Positions 35,751-48,000 of a DNA stretch of 64,000 nt are shown piece after piece. Each line of letters begins with the position of its first letter. Within the stretch, counting starts at the first letter, position 1. The position numbers and the translations under genes were made by a program. A model generated the notes under the pieces. The model was not told the origin of the DNA, did not search any database, and worked only from the letters and a program-made list of their open reading frames with translations. The stretch is from Mactra quadrangularis (taxonomy: Eukaryota; Mollusca; Bivalvia; Venerida; Mactridae), in the NCBI GenBank assembly GCA_025267735.1, contig CM046294.1, forward strand, positions 42,283,570 to 42,347,569. The letters run 5' to 3'.

Positions 35751-38589
35751 GTATACGAAGTACTTTAGATATACGTGACACAAATGTTTCAGACATTTAT
35801 AAAATAAAGACGCTAATTTTCACTGAATTGTGGTCTATGCTTCGTGTAATTGAAATAAAAAGGAAGTCAATCCGGTTATTAGTTCTACAACAAGGCCTTC
35901 TTTTGTCTCTATTGTTATGTTTATGTATGTCTGGAGCATTAAATTATCTTTGTAGAAAATGATATTTATATTTATTATGTCCATTATACAGTGATATAAG
36001 AGTACATGTATATATATTAAATATACCTATATAAACTTAGCTACAATTAAAAAATGCATCAATCTGATGTCTAGCACTAATAAAGACCGATATTCAAAAT
36101 CTATCGGTATGTTTGTATCATGCATTATAACTTAGAACTTCAGAACTTAGTTTCTTATAGAACTGATAGTCGAAATTGTCCGTGATTTCTCTGTCTATTA
36201 CTGATATCACTGCTGTATTGTTTGATTAAAATTTACTGTCATATTTTATCTTTTACTTCTATATTTATTATATGTACCATGTTATATTTGTAAATGCACA
36301 TCGTTGTGTATAGTCCGGACGCCTGTTTATACAAAATAAATTATAACTGTTTAAAAACTGTTTTCGTGTCAGATTATGTTTTAAGCACATCAACCACTTT
36401 ATTTACAAGATTATGTAAAATTTTGATAATTGTTCTTGTTACCATAACAGATGACTTTATAAAGAACTAAAATATGTGGGACAGTAAAAAGTCATATGTA
36501 GCAAATATGAAGTGTACATAGAAGACATTACAGAAACAACTGCAGCAATCACATACCTCCCATGCAAACAATGTACAAAAGTCCTTATTCGGTAGGTATT
36601 ATGTGTTAATTGTATGCATCAATATAGTATTTTCTTGTTATCTATTTGGTAAGCCAATCAAGTATAAATTATCACATAGGACAAATAACTTTGCTGACGG
36701 TGTTGTTATTTAAACTGAGCTTCTCCAGACTCGAAATTTTGTAAATAGGTTATGTAAACATTCAAGCGTCACTCATTGTGTTAAATATTGTTTTTAAGTT
36801 TCCATGTTGTTAGAGACTCAAACAATTTGTCAAAGATACTTTAGTTTTATTCGAAAAAAAATGTCTTAGCCATTTCTCAAGAGTATTGAGAACAAACTTG
36901 TTTCATATGTTTAGAATAAATGAATTAGAATAGGAAGACAACTCGATTATAATATCTAATCAATTTGTCTCGTTTAACTTGTCTTTATCAACATGTTCCG
37001 CTATCACTTTCGTCGATTTCTCAAGATTAAGTAAAAAGTTGGTTGCACTGAAAATGCAATATTATACGATATAATCATGTATTTTTGCATTCAGTCAAAT
37101 GAATCACTGTTTATATTTTTAAAATTGCTTAATATAATTGGTATAAAATATTTTTTATGTCTAAAAATTCTAAAGTATCATATAAGATTTACAATGATAG
37201 TTTTCCTACTATACAAAGTAAATCTGCAATACCATCAACCATTCATCGAATGTCTCAGAACGAATAATTACAAAGTTATCTTAGTTATCAAAGTGATAAC
37301 TTCTTGAACAAGAATATATAAACTATGCTTTACATGAAAACACAACTTATAAAAGACAAGCGCACAAACTGACCGTGCTTGTCCAGTTTGATTATCTAGA
37401 TGGGGGTGAATGTAATCCTATTTGATATCCTATTAGAACAGTAAAATGCTAGTGTTAATACTAACTTAAGTACATTAATACATCAACATTACTTCACGAG
37501 GTTCTAATAGCCAGTTAGAATTGGTATTATGCCTTGAGCCCTCTACGTAAGGTAGTTAGAGTATACTAGACAAACATAAACATCCACTTTTTTGTCTAAG
37601 TAAATAAGAAAATGTATTTATCTTGGGGAGATAGACTTCCATCAGTGTTGAAATATAATTATATGGTATATCAACTAATGTACATTAGCTAAAACCCCAA
37701 AGGTATCATTGTTAGTTTTTTGTCAGAGTTCACAGTTAGACAAATACTGAATTTTAGGATGAGAAAAAACAACACAAATCGTCTATACTTCCGTTTTTTG
37801 TAATAATTACAGAATAATAACGAAGTTAGCTGAGAAAAATTCACGTTTCTTATCATGGATATTATTAATGCATAAACTTCTTATTTGTTGTTGACATTAT
37901 GTAAAAACAAAATAATAAGTAAATATGTGTTTTGCTATTAGATAGATATAAACACAAAACATTTGCCATGTAGGTGAATAATGGATAGCCCTTAAGAATT
38001 TGCAAGCTTTAACCAGATTTATGTAGGCACCAGGTTAAGATTGTTGAAGAGACCAAAGTATGCCAAGGACTTATCTAAACTAATTTGACGTATTAATCAA
38101 ATACGATACCATATATAACTTTATAACGGATCTTAGAAGGACTGAGATCACATAAGGAATTAAAGACTTTTTTTTCTTCATTCTTCAATGTATGGCGTGC
38201 TATCTTGCTGTCAATATCAAGCACATGGATGTTGAATAACACTTCGTATTTTCCACAATAATATTGTATATTTAAAATATCAAAATTGCTATGATAAGCG
38301 TCCGACTATACTAGCTGACTTATATGAACATTCGTCACATACATACTCCATCTTCATAGGAAACGCGATAGCATGTGTCAAACTTTAATGATAGGGTCTA
38401 ACTAGCCGCGGTAGGGGTTTTACCCGGAAACTCCATATTCAAATTTCTCCTTTCTACCACTGCCTCCTGGCCATTGATAGAACCAATGGTTTAAAGAGTA
38501 CAATACTCAATAATGTTAAAAAGTTTAAATCTATTAATAAAGTGTAGATTGTTAAAAATGACTGGGAATATATTTTGTTAAAATGATAA

Positions 38590-39274
38590 TATGGATAGTT
38601 CAAACAATATATTGATTAAAAATATTGAATTCAGACTACATGAAATACTAAAATCTAAAATAGTACACATCTGCTGGATACCAAGTCATATTGGTATACA
38701 TGGAAATGAAAAAGTATACATTTAAGCTAAAGAATCTTTAAACCTTCAGCCAGTATATATCAAATTACCAAGCAGTGACTTTAAATATTCAATAAATTCA
38801 TTAATTAAGTCAAAATGGCAAACAATGTGGAACAATGCTATTAACAATAAGTTACACGATATAAAGCCTAATCTTGATACATCATCGTCAATTATATTTC
38901 TAATCGCCGAAATCAAATAGTGATTACGCGATGTAGAATTGGTCATACCCGATTAACACATTCATACCTTCTCAAAAGAGAGGAAGCACCTATATGTATA
39001 CCATGTGCAAGCATTTCAATGTCAAACAAGTTCTCCTTGACTGTCAGGATCTTAAATACATTCGGGACAAACATTTTAAAGTTAATTCACTTAAAAAACT
39101 TTTTGAGTCTGTACCATCATATGCGATACTTAACTTTTTGATAGAAATAATTGTATATGATAAGATTTAGAGTTTTACATCTTTACTATCGTTTGAATTA
39201 ATAGTATCATTGATTGCTTTCGGCGCGATATGACCTTTTTGTGTTGGTGCGCCGTAAAACTCAAACAAACTAAC
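38590..39274 (+). pseudogene. 5'-truncated LINE fragment: RNase H domain and C-terminal region
   Basis: This is the remnant 3' end of a non-LTR retrotransposon ORF2. From 38591 the frame reads MDSSNNILIK, then CWIPSHIGIHGNE (about 38675-38715), the signature of the LINE RNase H domain. The catalytic Asp expected just after GNE is missing (KVY instead of a KAD-like sequence), and an in-frame stop follows before AKESL. After another stop (38918-38920) a shifted frame gives RCRIGHTRLTHSYLLKREEA and a CxxC, the conserved region after RNase H in Jockey/I-type LINEs. Further decay leads to a 3' UTR ending TATGACCTTTTTGTGTTGG, GCGCCGTAAAACTCAAAC. Flanks AAATGATAA (38581-38589) and AAACGATAA (39275-39283) form a target-site duplication. 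Copy 2 has the empty site at 51132-51140. It is dead as a protein gene. Confidence 0.9.
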
Positions 39275-40257
39275 AAACGATAAAATGGATTCGTCTGAAA
39301 CTGATTGAGTGAGACAAATATTTAAGGGTATCAGAAAAAAGACTGTTCCAATATACATTAGGAAATACATGCATGTATTGTTTCCGTCTGATAACGGTCA
39401 TGAAACCCTAGGAAGGAGTATATCTATATATTAATTAAATAAAATCAAACATGTATTGAAGTGTTTGTCTTTCCAGACACATCGCCTTACCATGTACATT
39501 ATAAATAAAAGTTACTTGTTGAGTTTTGTATGGACAACTGGTCATTTGCAAACTTAACTTGCTGTTTTGTTAGAAAATGCAGGAAAAAAAGAGGAAACGA
39601 TAATATGTTACACTGTCAAATAGGTACCTAACGCAATTATTTGTAATTCAAAATATTTTACAAGCGTATTTAGTAGTTAGTTATAGTGTCATGCGGTGAA
39701 CGCTCAGCACGAACTCGCTTCAACAGTGTTAAACAAGATGCAATTCAGAACGCTATGATTATACATTGTAAGTACCTGCATCACTATATGGCGTGAAATT
39801 ATACCATTTTATGAGGAAGCTTCATTAAAATCAAATAAAACTTATCAAGTTATAGATGCATTTAACGATTTACCTATATTATGTAAATAATTTTATGATT
39901 ATTAAATTACTACCTTGAGTGAACATAAGCAATTAATAGAACATTTCCTCTTAAAACACCGGTATGTAAACGTTTATGCATAAAATTCGAGGTTCATTGT
40001 AATGCACGTGTAAAGATGATAATGGTACATTCAGGTTTCTAATAAAAATTTAGTGCAACTGTTTTTTTAACATGAAGTATTCTTACTGATACCTTTTTGT
40101 ACTCCTTCTACATTCTTTAATTGAACCTATATACAATTCATATTTGTGTCCTATGCATTGCAGTGAAACAAAGGCAATACAATGATAGTATTGATAATGA
40201 TGATTATAAGGATTTAATGTCAATTATAATGGAAACATAAGAATGTTAAACATAATG

Positions 40258-40574
40258 TTTGTTAGTTTGTGTGTTTGTTGGGTTTTACGCCGTAGCAACT
40301 CATTGTATAGGTCATATAACGACGGTCAGTCAAACTACTCACTCTTCCTGGAAAGGCTAAATCTTTGAATTTAGCTGTTAACCAACTACTAAGCACATAC
40401 TTTCGTCAGTGAATGACAACTGCCCTACATGATTATAAATTTTGTAAGAGGGAGAATGGCCGAAGAAATAATTTCATGAAAAAGCTCCACGAAAGTATGC
40501 CCCGCCGAAAATCGAACCCACCACCCTTCGATCAGTAGACTTGCGTGTTACCAACTGAGCTAGCCGGGCGGCTA
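40258..40574 (-). mobile_element. SINE family B, full length, exact target-site duplication
   Basis: The minus-strand head GCCGCCCGGCTAGCTCAGTTGG is at the right end and the body is canonical. The tail GGCGTAAAACCCAAC with AAAC repeats is at the left. The exact 11-bp target-site duplication TAAACATAATG is at 40247-40257 and 40575-40585. The same insertion is in copy 2 (52127-52432), so it predates the array 2 duplication. The intact head makes it a good family reference. Confidence 0.95.
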
Positions 40575-42546
40575 TAAACATAATGATCAAAATAATGGAA
40601 ATTCCTTTATCTTTCATATTCAATTTCAGTATTGACATTCATGGATTCTATTAAACATTGTAATGTGCCTTAGAATACTGATATACAGTCGAATAAGACT
40701 AGAACCTAAATCGTCGTTTATAATGAGTATTCTTTAAATAAGTAAAATAATTGATACCTGTAATTAAAATTACTCAGCATGGCGATTTTTAACACCAAAT
40801 ACAAATATAGAGTTTATTTTATCAGGATGTACACTTATAATAAACATACCTTATACATAGCTGTTGACCGACACCTAAAAGATACATTATCAAATATTAA
40901 GGAGTTTTGTTAATTAACTTTTCCTGCGTGGAGTTCATATCTTCTAAAAAAAAACATCAGACATCCAAAATGTAAAACGTGTGTGATATTGATATAAACA
41001 ACTAGATGGAAATCCCCAAGCTTAAGTTATCTCAACTAGACAACGATGAGTGTCACTTATTGACATGATGATATTCTTTTATTGACAAGATAAGGATTAT
41101 ACAAAGTCGTGTTACCCTTGAATACAACCTTACTGAGATAAAAACATGTCCGTCAAAGAAATAAAATTGTGTTAACCAGACATAATAAAACATAGGAAAT
41201 ATTGACCTACATAGCGAATAAGAGATTGTAGACAACTGGTATTAAAGTAGTTGTTTTCTTTATATCACCATTTAGTATGGCTGCTTTAATAAATTATCTT
41301 AACCCCCATGGGAACTAAAAGTATGTCGACACATCTTACGACAAAAAAGCTAAGCTTATTTTATTATCTGGTTAAAACAAATCCACAATTAATCTTAAAT
41401 TTATGATGTTAAATGTATAAAAGTCTCATGCGTTTTGCATATCTAGAGGGTTTTTATCAATACTTCTGCTTCTTCCTTACGATAACTGTTAGTAACATTT
41501 TTAATTGTAAAAAATTAAATTAACACCATTTGTCTTGCTACTGACCAATACAAAATCAGAATATATTTAAAACATCCAACGACAAACAATCTCAGCCGAA
41601 TGTTTTTAACTGGCACAGAACATCAGACATTAATGTTAAACTGCATAGTGTAAAATCCGGGAAGATTATAGAAGTTGTAAACGCTTTGCATATAACGAAC
41701 GTTTTTGACCTTATTTCAGCTTCATACTACATCATGCAAGTTTTCATTTAAGTGTTCACAATTGTTTGTAAAAAATAGTACTTGTTTAAAAACCAGACAT
41801 GATTAAACCTTTAATTGGATTGCTTGCATAATTCAATAACCAATATGCTCTGCAGTTGTTTTTGTGTGTTTTTTGCGTTTGCTCGATTTTTGAAAAACTT
41901 CTTGTGTCTGGCTATTTGAATTGAATTACGTGTTTTAATATTACATTACAACATTCTCTTCTATCAATATTAAACAACCCCTAATCATCTAATGATATTT
42001 CCCAGACAATGGTTTGCGTCAAAATTTAGAGATGATTAGGTTAACTTGGTGCAGCATTCTTGTATTACATTTTGTTTTCAAGGGAATGTAACGTCGAAAT
42101 ACAAATACGCTATCTAGGTTAACCAATGATATAGAAGGATGTTTGTGTAATACCGGAAGTGAATTATGAATTGCAACATATTGATGAAGTTGTCAGTGTC
42201 TAATAAAGTATTCATATAACAATCAAAATCTACTTCATGCATTAAACCAATAACAAAACCAATAGTTAACAAAAATATATCGCGAATATCATTTTGGTAT
42301 ATTTTAACAGGAATAAGCATTTACTGTATTTGATATTATATTGTTAAGAAACTAACACAACATACGCATTATTCTATTGCTACAGAAAACGTCTGTTGAT
42401 TATTGCAATGGGTTTGTTCTTGCCTTTTGGAAATTAAAATTAAAAAAAAATATAGAACAGTTTTACTATAAAAAAATTTCTGTTGTAAAAAATTCTGCGA
42501 ATTCTAATTTTGAGGAGTAAAATGTGTAAATATATTTCAACCATTC

Positions 42547-42584
42547 CGCTATTAAAACCGTCGGTTGTGGTGGTTTTAATAGCG
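42547..42584. repeat. Perfect hairpin, 13-bp stem
   Basis: CGCTATTAAAACC (42547-42559) pairs perfectly with GGTTTTAATAGCG (42572-42584) around a 12-nt loop. The copy 2 equivalent (about 54447-54484) has the same loop, but the right arm carries several mismatches. Either the hairpin decayed in copy 2 or it was perfected in copy 1. Confidence 0.8.
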
Positions 42585-42990
42585 AAAATCTACAGTTAAT
42601 AATATATATCATCAGAACCAATTTGCACTGATCAAACTTTTTAACTGAGATATTTTTAGCTTCAATGACTCGACACTATTTGTATTGACAGATATTATAT
42701 TGAAGGGATTGAATTTCCAATTAATGACTATGCGGGATAGCACTTCAATTCTGCAAATGGCCAGTGAATTCGAGTACTGTCAAAACAACTGGTTTCAGAC
42801 AATCAGAAAAAATAATCCTATGACTAAAAAAACGTTTTAATGTATAAACGTGTACAAAATTACAAAGGTCTTGAAAATGTGAGGTCAGTAATATGTTTTC
42901 ACGTTGTTTTAATTGATGTGGCGTGATATAGATTAAGTTAATTAATAGCGGAACAGTTGTAATATAAAAATATCTTCCATCTTAAAGTAA

Positions 42991-43354
42991 GGCCATGCCA
43001 TATCGGAATTTTCTTAAATTAAATTAAATTGTCCTCAATTAAAATAAAAAATAAAACAATTGTTGGTAACATTTTCTGAAATAATTCCCATATTCTGAGA
43101 TTCGATACGACAATTTAATTATGGGAAAATTGTGTTTGGCAACGACGTTATCCATCGTAAGCAATTTATCACAACCGCATCATTAATACAATATATATAT
43201 TTTACGTGAAAAAACACTAGTCATTTTATATTAATATTCATACAATTGTTTAATATCATGAGGATGTTATTCCATTGAAAAATATGTAATGCATTGTTTC
43301 TTTTTGTAGAAAAAGTTTAGTTGACGCTTAACGGAAATCCAATTTGGCATGGCC
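42991..43354. mobile_element. MITE, PIF/Harbinger-like (364 bp)
   Basis: Terminal inverted repeats begin GGCCATGCCA at both ends, with weaker similarity for about 13 more bases (left: TATCGGAATTTTC; right, read inward: AATTGGATTTCCG). A TAA target-site duplication flanks it at 42988-42990 and 43355-43357. Copy 2 has a single uninterrupted TAA followed by TCAATTAG at 54917-54927, an empty site. The TWA-type 3-bp target duplication suits the PIF/Harbinger superfamily. There is no coding capacity, so it would depend on a transposase encoded elsewhere. Confidence 0.82.
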
Positions 43355-44118
43355 TAATCAATTAGATCTTAAAAAATCGTAAAAATGGCATGGCTTTTCA
43401 ATAAAAATCATAGTCTTTATAGTATAGGTAGGATAACTTACAAAAATAAAAATGATCAAAAGGTTTCATTATTTTTGTTACAACTTAATATATACGCTCG
43501 TGACAATAGGAAAAATTGCAGCATGTATTATATATGGTCCCTGGTGTGGTTTTGTCATTACCTAAAAACTTCCGCTCCCATCAATTAGAAATAACTTCTG
43601 ATCATTTGATAATATTTCCCAGACAAATAATTGCTTCTATCGTGAATATTTTCAGTTTTTAAGGTGCAACTAGTCAGATTAAACTATATTTAATATATCT
43701 CGAGGAATTTAACGCATTAATAAAACTATCCCAGAAGGACGTGTATATGACAATGTTTCAAAAGCCGAAGGACATTTTACCGAAAATGTGAAGATATATA
43801 TACATGCCTTGCAATACAATGAAGCGGATGTATGAGATAAAAATATTATCGTTATTGGTCTCTACATCGAGTGCATCGGAGCTTGTGGCTTTACTTGCTA
43901 TAATAGTTCTTTATACTCCCTAGTGTCGACGGTTATGCAGTTAAATGTTGCGCAGGTAAAGGAGTAAATGTTTTCTTTTCGAAGATCAAGAAATGTTATT
44001 GAAAATTTATAAGTATGAACTTTATAAGTAAACCGGGAAGAATGATTAGAACGTCAATAGTGTTACATACTAAAGAATGGCTATCTTATCTAATTTTGTC
44101 TTTACACTTTACATATAA

Positions 44119-44400
44119 CCCGGGTCGATAGCGCAGTTGGTAGCGCGCCAGAATATCGTTTCCCGAAGGGGGTACGTGTTCGAATGCCACACAGGATCGA
44201 ATCCCACTTCCATAAAAATTTGACAATATAGTCAATTTTCCTCCATTAATTAGATAATATGGAGAAGTTTCCGGTCTTGTGGAAGGGTATGTGAGTACTG
44301 TTATAGACGTTATAGACAAGGGTCTAGAAAAGCTAGGTTATATACGCTAGCCGTAAAATGACCTAAATTGTATTGACACGGCGTTAAACCAAGTAAACAA
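44119..44400 (+). mobile_element. SINE family C, copy-1-specific insertion
   Basis: Starts CCCGGGTCGATAGCGCAGTTGG. A B box-like TGTTCGAATGC follows, then the family C body (ATAATATGGAGAAGTTTCCGG, GTGGAAGGGTATGTGAGTAC). The tail is AAAATGACCTAAATTGTATTG, ACACGGCGTTAAACCAAGTAAAC. It is flanked by an exact 11-bp target-site duplication, CTTTACATATA (44107-44117 and 44402-44412). Copy 2 holds one unduplicated CTTTACATATA at 55665-55675. The insertion therefore probably followed the array 2 duplication, making family C the most recently active of the three here. The minus-strand frame at 44086-44319 is antisense to it and is not a gene. Confidence 0.95.
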
Positions 44401-45012
44401 TCTTTACATATAGCCTTAAACCAAATATATCAGCCTGGTTGTGAATCGTGTAAATTGGTGTATAAAAGACATCTAATGAAAGTCGTGTCAGAATATTAAA
44501 ACATTGGTGTTCATCTTGATATATTCAAATTATGTTGTTTTAATACATTTCCAGGAAATAGCTTACACCTAATCCCCAAGTTTAATGTATTGTTGATTAA
44601 TGAGGGTGCACAACTTAACATTCATTGTTAAAAGCGGAACAAATATCTATTGAAATTGCATATATACATTAAGAGCATAATTTAAATAATCGAACCTATA
44701 AACGATACCTTAATTCAACTTCATGGCGCACCAATATCTCACACTAATAAATAAATGATATTTGGAGCATTTAATTTCCTGTTTGTATATAAGGGGTTGC
44801 ACTTTAATTAACAACTGTCACCAAGTATGATTGTATGGTATTTAGTTAAATTTTCATTAAATGTCAACATATACTTGTACATTAAATGTTCCAGCACGAG
44901 GGATTTCTCTCCAGTGCAATGGAAAACACTGCGACGAAAAGCATGGCGTACCTATGAAGGAATAAAATATAATACAAGGAATAAACATTTTTAGTCTCAA
45001 GCAAACGTTTCA

Positions 45013-45051
45013 ATGACAAACTCTGGAATTTAATAAGCGTATTACTCAACG
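45013..45051. other. Array 2 junction filler
   Basis: These ~39 bases fall between the last base matching the end of copy 2 and the first base matching the start of copy 1. They match neither edge and may be filler from end joining, or diverged edge sequence. Confidence 0.6.
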
Positions 45052-48000
45052 TAAATTTAAACCTGCAATCAAAACGAATATTGCAACATTTTACTGTATG
45101 CCGTTTAATTTTTTGAGGTGTGGTGAAGCTAATTCAATGTTGGTAAATCTTGCGCTGATACACACCGAACATATTCGTATTTTCAATGCAAATAAGGGTA
45201 GAAAATATTTTAAATCGACATTTGTCACTCCGGCTTCCAAGGTTGGCGCTGCAATAATTGATGATGGGAGGTTTTTCCATTATCTAGCAGTCCTAGGGAA
45301 GAAGGAGTTGATATGTCTGATTCGCTCCTGGAAGAACCTCTGGTTGCCTCGAGTGTGTGCGTCGTTGTGTTGTAAGTACTTTTCAGATGGGATGTCAACA
45401 AATTGTTCTCTATACTGTACAACATCATCGGCCTTGCATGTCTACGATTAATTTCTAACGATTCCCAGTCTTAAAATACGCAACATAATTATCACAAATG
45501 TTTCGGCCCTGTAAGGTATAACTTTTTATGTATCTCTATGACATGATATCCCTGTATATTTCATTATCTGTCAATGTAATGCAAAATGGTAATGATATAA
45601 CATCACATTTCAATGTTTTCTGTTAATAAATTGTCTGACATACTTCCGCATTATCAACCTATCCCAGTGTTGTTTCTGTATAGTCAGTGTCAACACAGAT
45701 GTACAAAAAAGCAAATAGCAGACGATAACGCTCATAAATACCAACATAGAAAGCTAATGTTTTATCTCCTACCATTAACTTGCAAACATCAAACAAACAA
45801 AACATAAACAGATAGGGCGTTAACGGACAATACAACTGAAAATGGTTTAATAACAAACACTTGATAAATAATTGGTCTAGTTTTAACACAGACTAGGAAG
45901 TAACTATATTAGAGCATATAAATAATAAAGGTTAGGATTTTAATACATTGTAAATGCCTTATGACGAACAAAGTAAAATTTTAAGAACGCTTACATTACC
46001 TTTTTAAACGATTACCAGTTACATATATTGTTAGGGTTTTTTATGAATAACATGCATATTCGAAACAATAATTTCTATCTTGAAATGTATAGATGTCTCA
46101 TATGCGTACATTGCAAGATTATATTGTTGAATGTCATTCATCTGCCAAAGGTGCATACATTAAAATCATTGCGATGCCGTACATAATACGGCTATCTATT
46201 TGTTTTAATCGTAAGTGCACAAGTACTGAACTATGTATATAAATAACACGGCTAACGAATGCATCACTGACAGTTCAATATAATTTAACAAAACAAAGAA
46301 AATCATCCAACAATTGCTCGGAGTAGCCTCAAAGTTTGATAACCATACACGTAAACGTTTTGTGTTTTTATATGTAATAATATAAAAGATAAATGGAAAA
46401 CAATAATACAACACAACCAGTGCCATAAGGTTAAATGGTTATTTAATGGTCTGGATATAGACAGTCTGATCTTATAATCAATTCAGTAGACAAGGTATAA
46501 TGCTTTAGCGATGCATGTATCTATGTATCTAAATATCTATATATTTCTCCCTAACACTCTACTATATACTATTATAGAACGCACATGTTTAAACAAATAT
46601 AAGAGCATTGAAGCATTCTATTGAATAATAAAAAATATACCTTATAAGTAATTATCAATTATATATATTTATGTATTTAGATAATGTCTCATAACTTTCA
46701 TATATTTTTATAGATTGACTTTTTTTATGTATTTGATATAAGACTTGTTTATATATTTATGTTTAACATTGAATAGTAATTTACATGCACGCCTTCACTG
46801 GAAATGTATATGTTAAAATGAATGTATTATAATGTATTGTATTGTATAAAACTTGGACATATTGTCTAAATTTTGAAATAAATATAAATCTATCTGTATT
46901 CAAGCCATAACTTTACAGCATCCGTATCTGATCTTTGTGCACTTATTGCTCTCTACGATTCGATACTATTGTTTAAATTGGATTCACGACGTAATTCAAA
47001 CATGTTTTCATGAGTTATGTAAGTCGACAAAAAAAACCCAACAGGCTTACCATCCTATACGAAGCTGAAAATGTCTCCGCCTGCGGGAAAAATGGAATTT
47101 TAACAAGGGATCATGAGATCAAAAATGAAAGCCTGTACTCTAATAATTTCATACCAATACGGTATTTATTCATTTTTTTAAGACATGCTCTTCAGAAAAT
47201 GTAAATAATGAATAAAAATTCCGAATTTAGTAATAACACTGGTAATCATAAATAATTAATAATAAATATTGTTTCTACTTATCAAATGATAGTATCATTT
47301 TTTTTTCAAACAAATAATTTTCAGCAATTTTAGGCATCACTCGTTTCCCATAGAACATTATGTCGTATCACCCACGCCGATAACTTTAAATACCATACAC
47401 GTAATATGGTAAACGCCATGGGAATCAGACTGAGAGCATTTGCCACGACGAAGTGCTTAAAGGCATCTAACTTAATTATAAGGCGAGGCGTAGTGGGCGA
47501 TAAACAAATAATTTACCTAAGGCATTTACAATGAATTCTGAGTTTGACTTTTACAAAGCTGTTGGAAATTAAATTGATTCGACAAAAGCATGTTTAATTG
47601 CACACATGAGATGTCATAACGTGTCTAATGTAATTGATATTCTTACTCTTATGTACGGAAGATACGAAAGGTGAAATGGAAAAAGTATACACCAGGATGT
47701 ACTTACGTCCTTTGATATTGTTTGGTTTTATAAGAGATCTGACTTGGTAATTGCAACATGTTTAATGTCTTGTCAGAACAAAACCTAAGCAATTTCGTGT
47801 CAAACATTAGCGTCAAAAATATATGTTTGCGAAAATTTGCGGAAATAATTATCCATTTGTGAACAGGCTGTAACTAGCCCAGGAAATGAATAGACTAGAC
47901 TTTTATCAGAAACGACGCTTAATTGTCATCTTAATACATTTCTTGATAATAGTAACTCGGTTACAGACGGCGATTGACCGTTTCCTTTGTGACATTTGTA

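Larger units (their letters stand above)
30944..45012. repeat. Array 2, copy 1 (~14.1 kb segmental duplication)
   Basis: Collinear with 45052-56278. Homology starts at GTAAATTTTAACCTGC (30944), matching GTAAATTTAAACCTGC at 45052, and ends at TCTCAAGCAAACGTTT (45012), matching about 56275. Copy 1 is longer for five reasons: a segment at 33560-34655 lost from copy 2, a probable LINE end at 35195-35750, the LINE fragment at 38590-39274, the MITE at 42991-43354 and the SINE at 44119-44400. Open frames such as 31551-31865, 33948-34367 and 37077-37307 are unrecognised and not conserved in copy 2. The rest is non-coding as far as I can see. Confidence 0.92.

Noticed and set aside
44086..44319. Minus-strand 77-codon frame
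   Set aside because: It is antisense translation of the family C SINE at 44119-44400.
45225..45428. Minus-strand Ser/Thr-rich frame, also open at 31117-31320
   Set aside because: It is open in both copies, but about 10 of 67 residues differ, many non-conservatively. That is expected of neutral DNA with few chances for stops, and no homology is recognised.
45098..45451. 117-codon plus-strand open frame
   Set aside because: The paralogous sequence at 31010-31330 has a frameshift and an in-frame stop. No family is recognised and there is no sign of selection.
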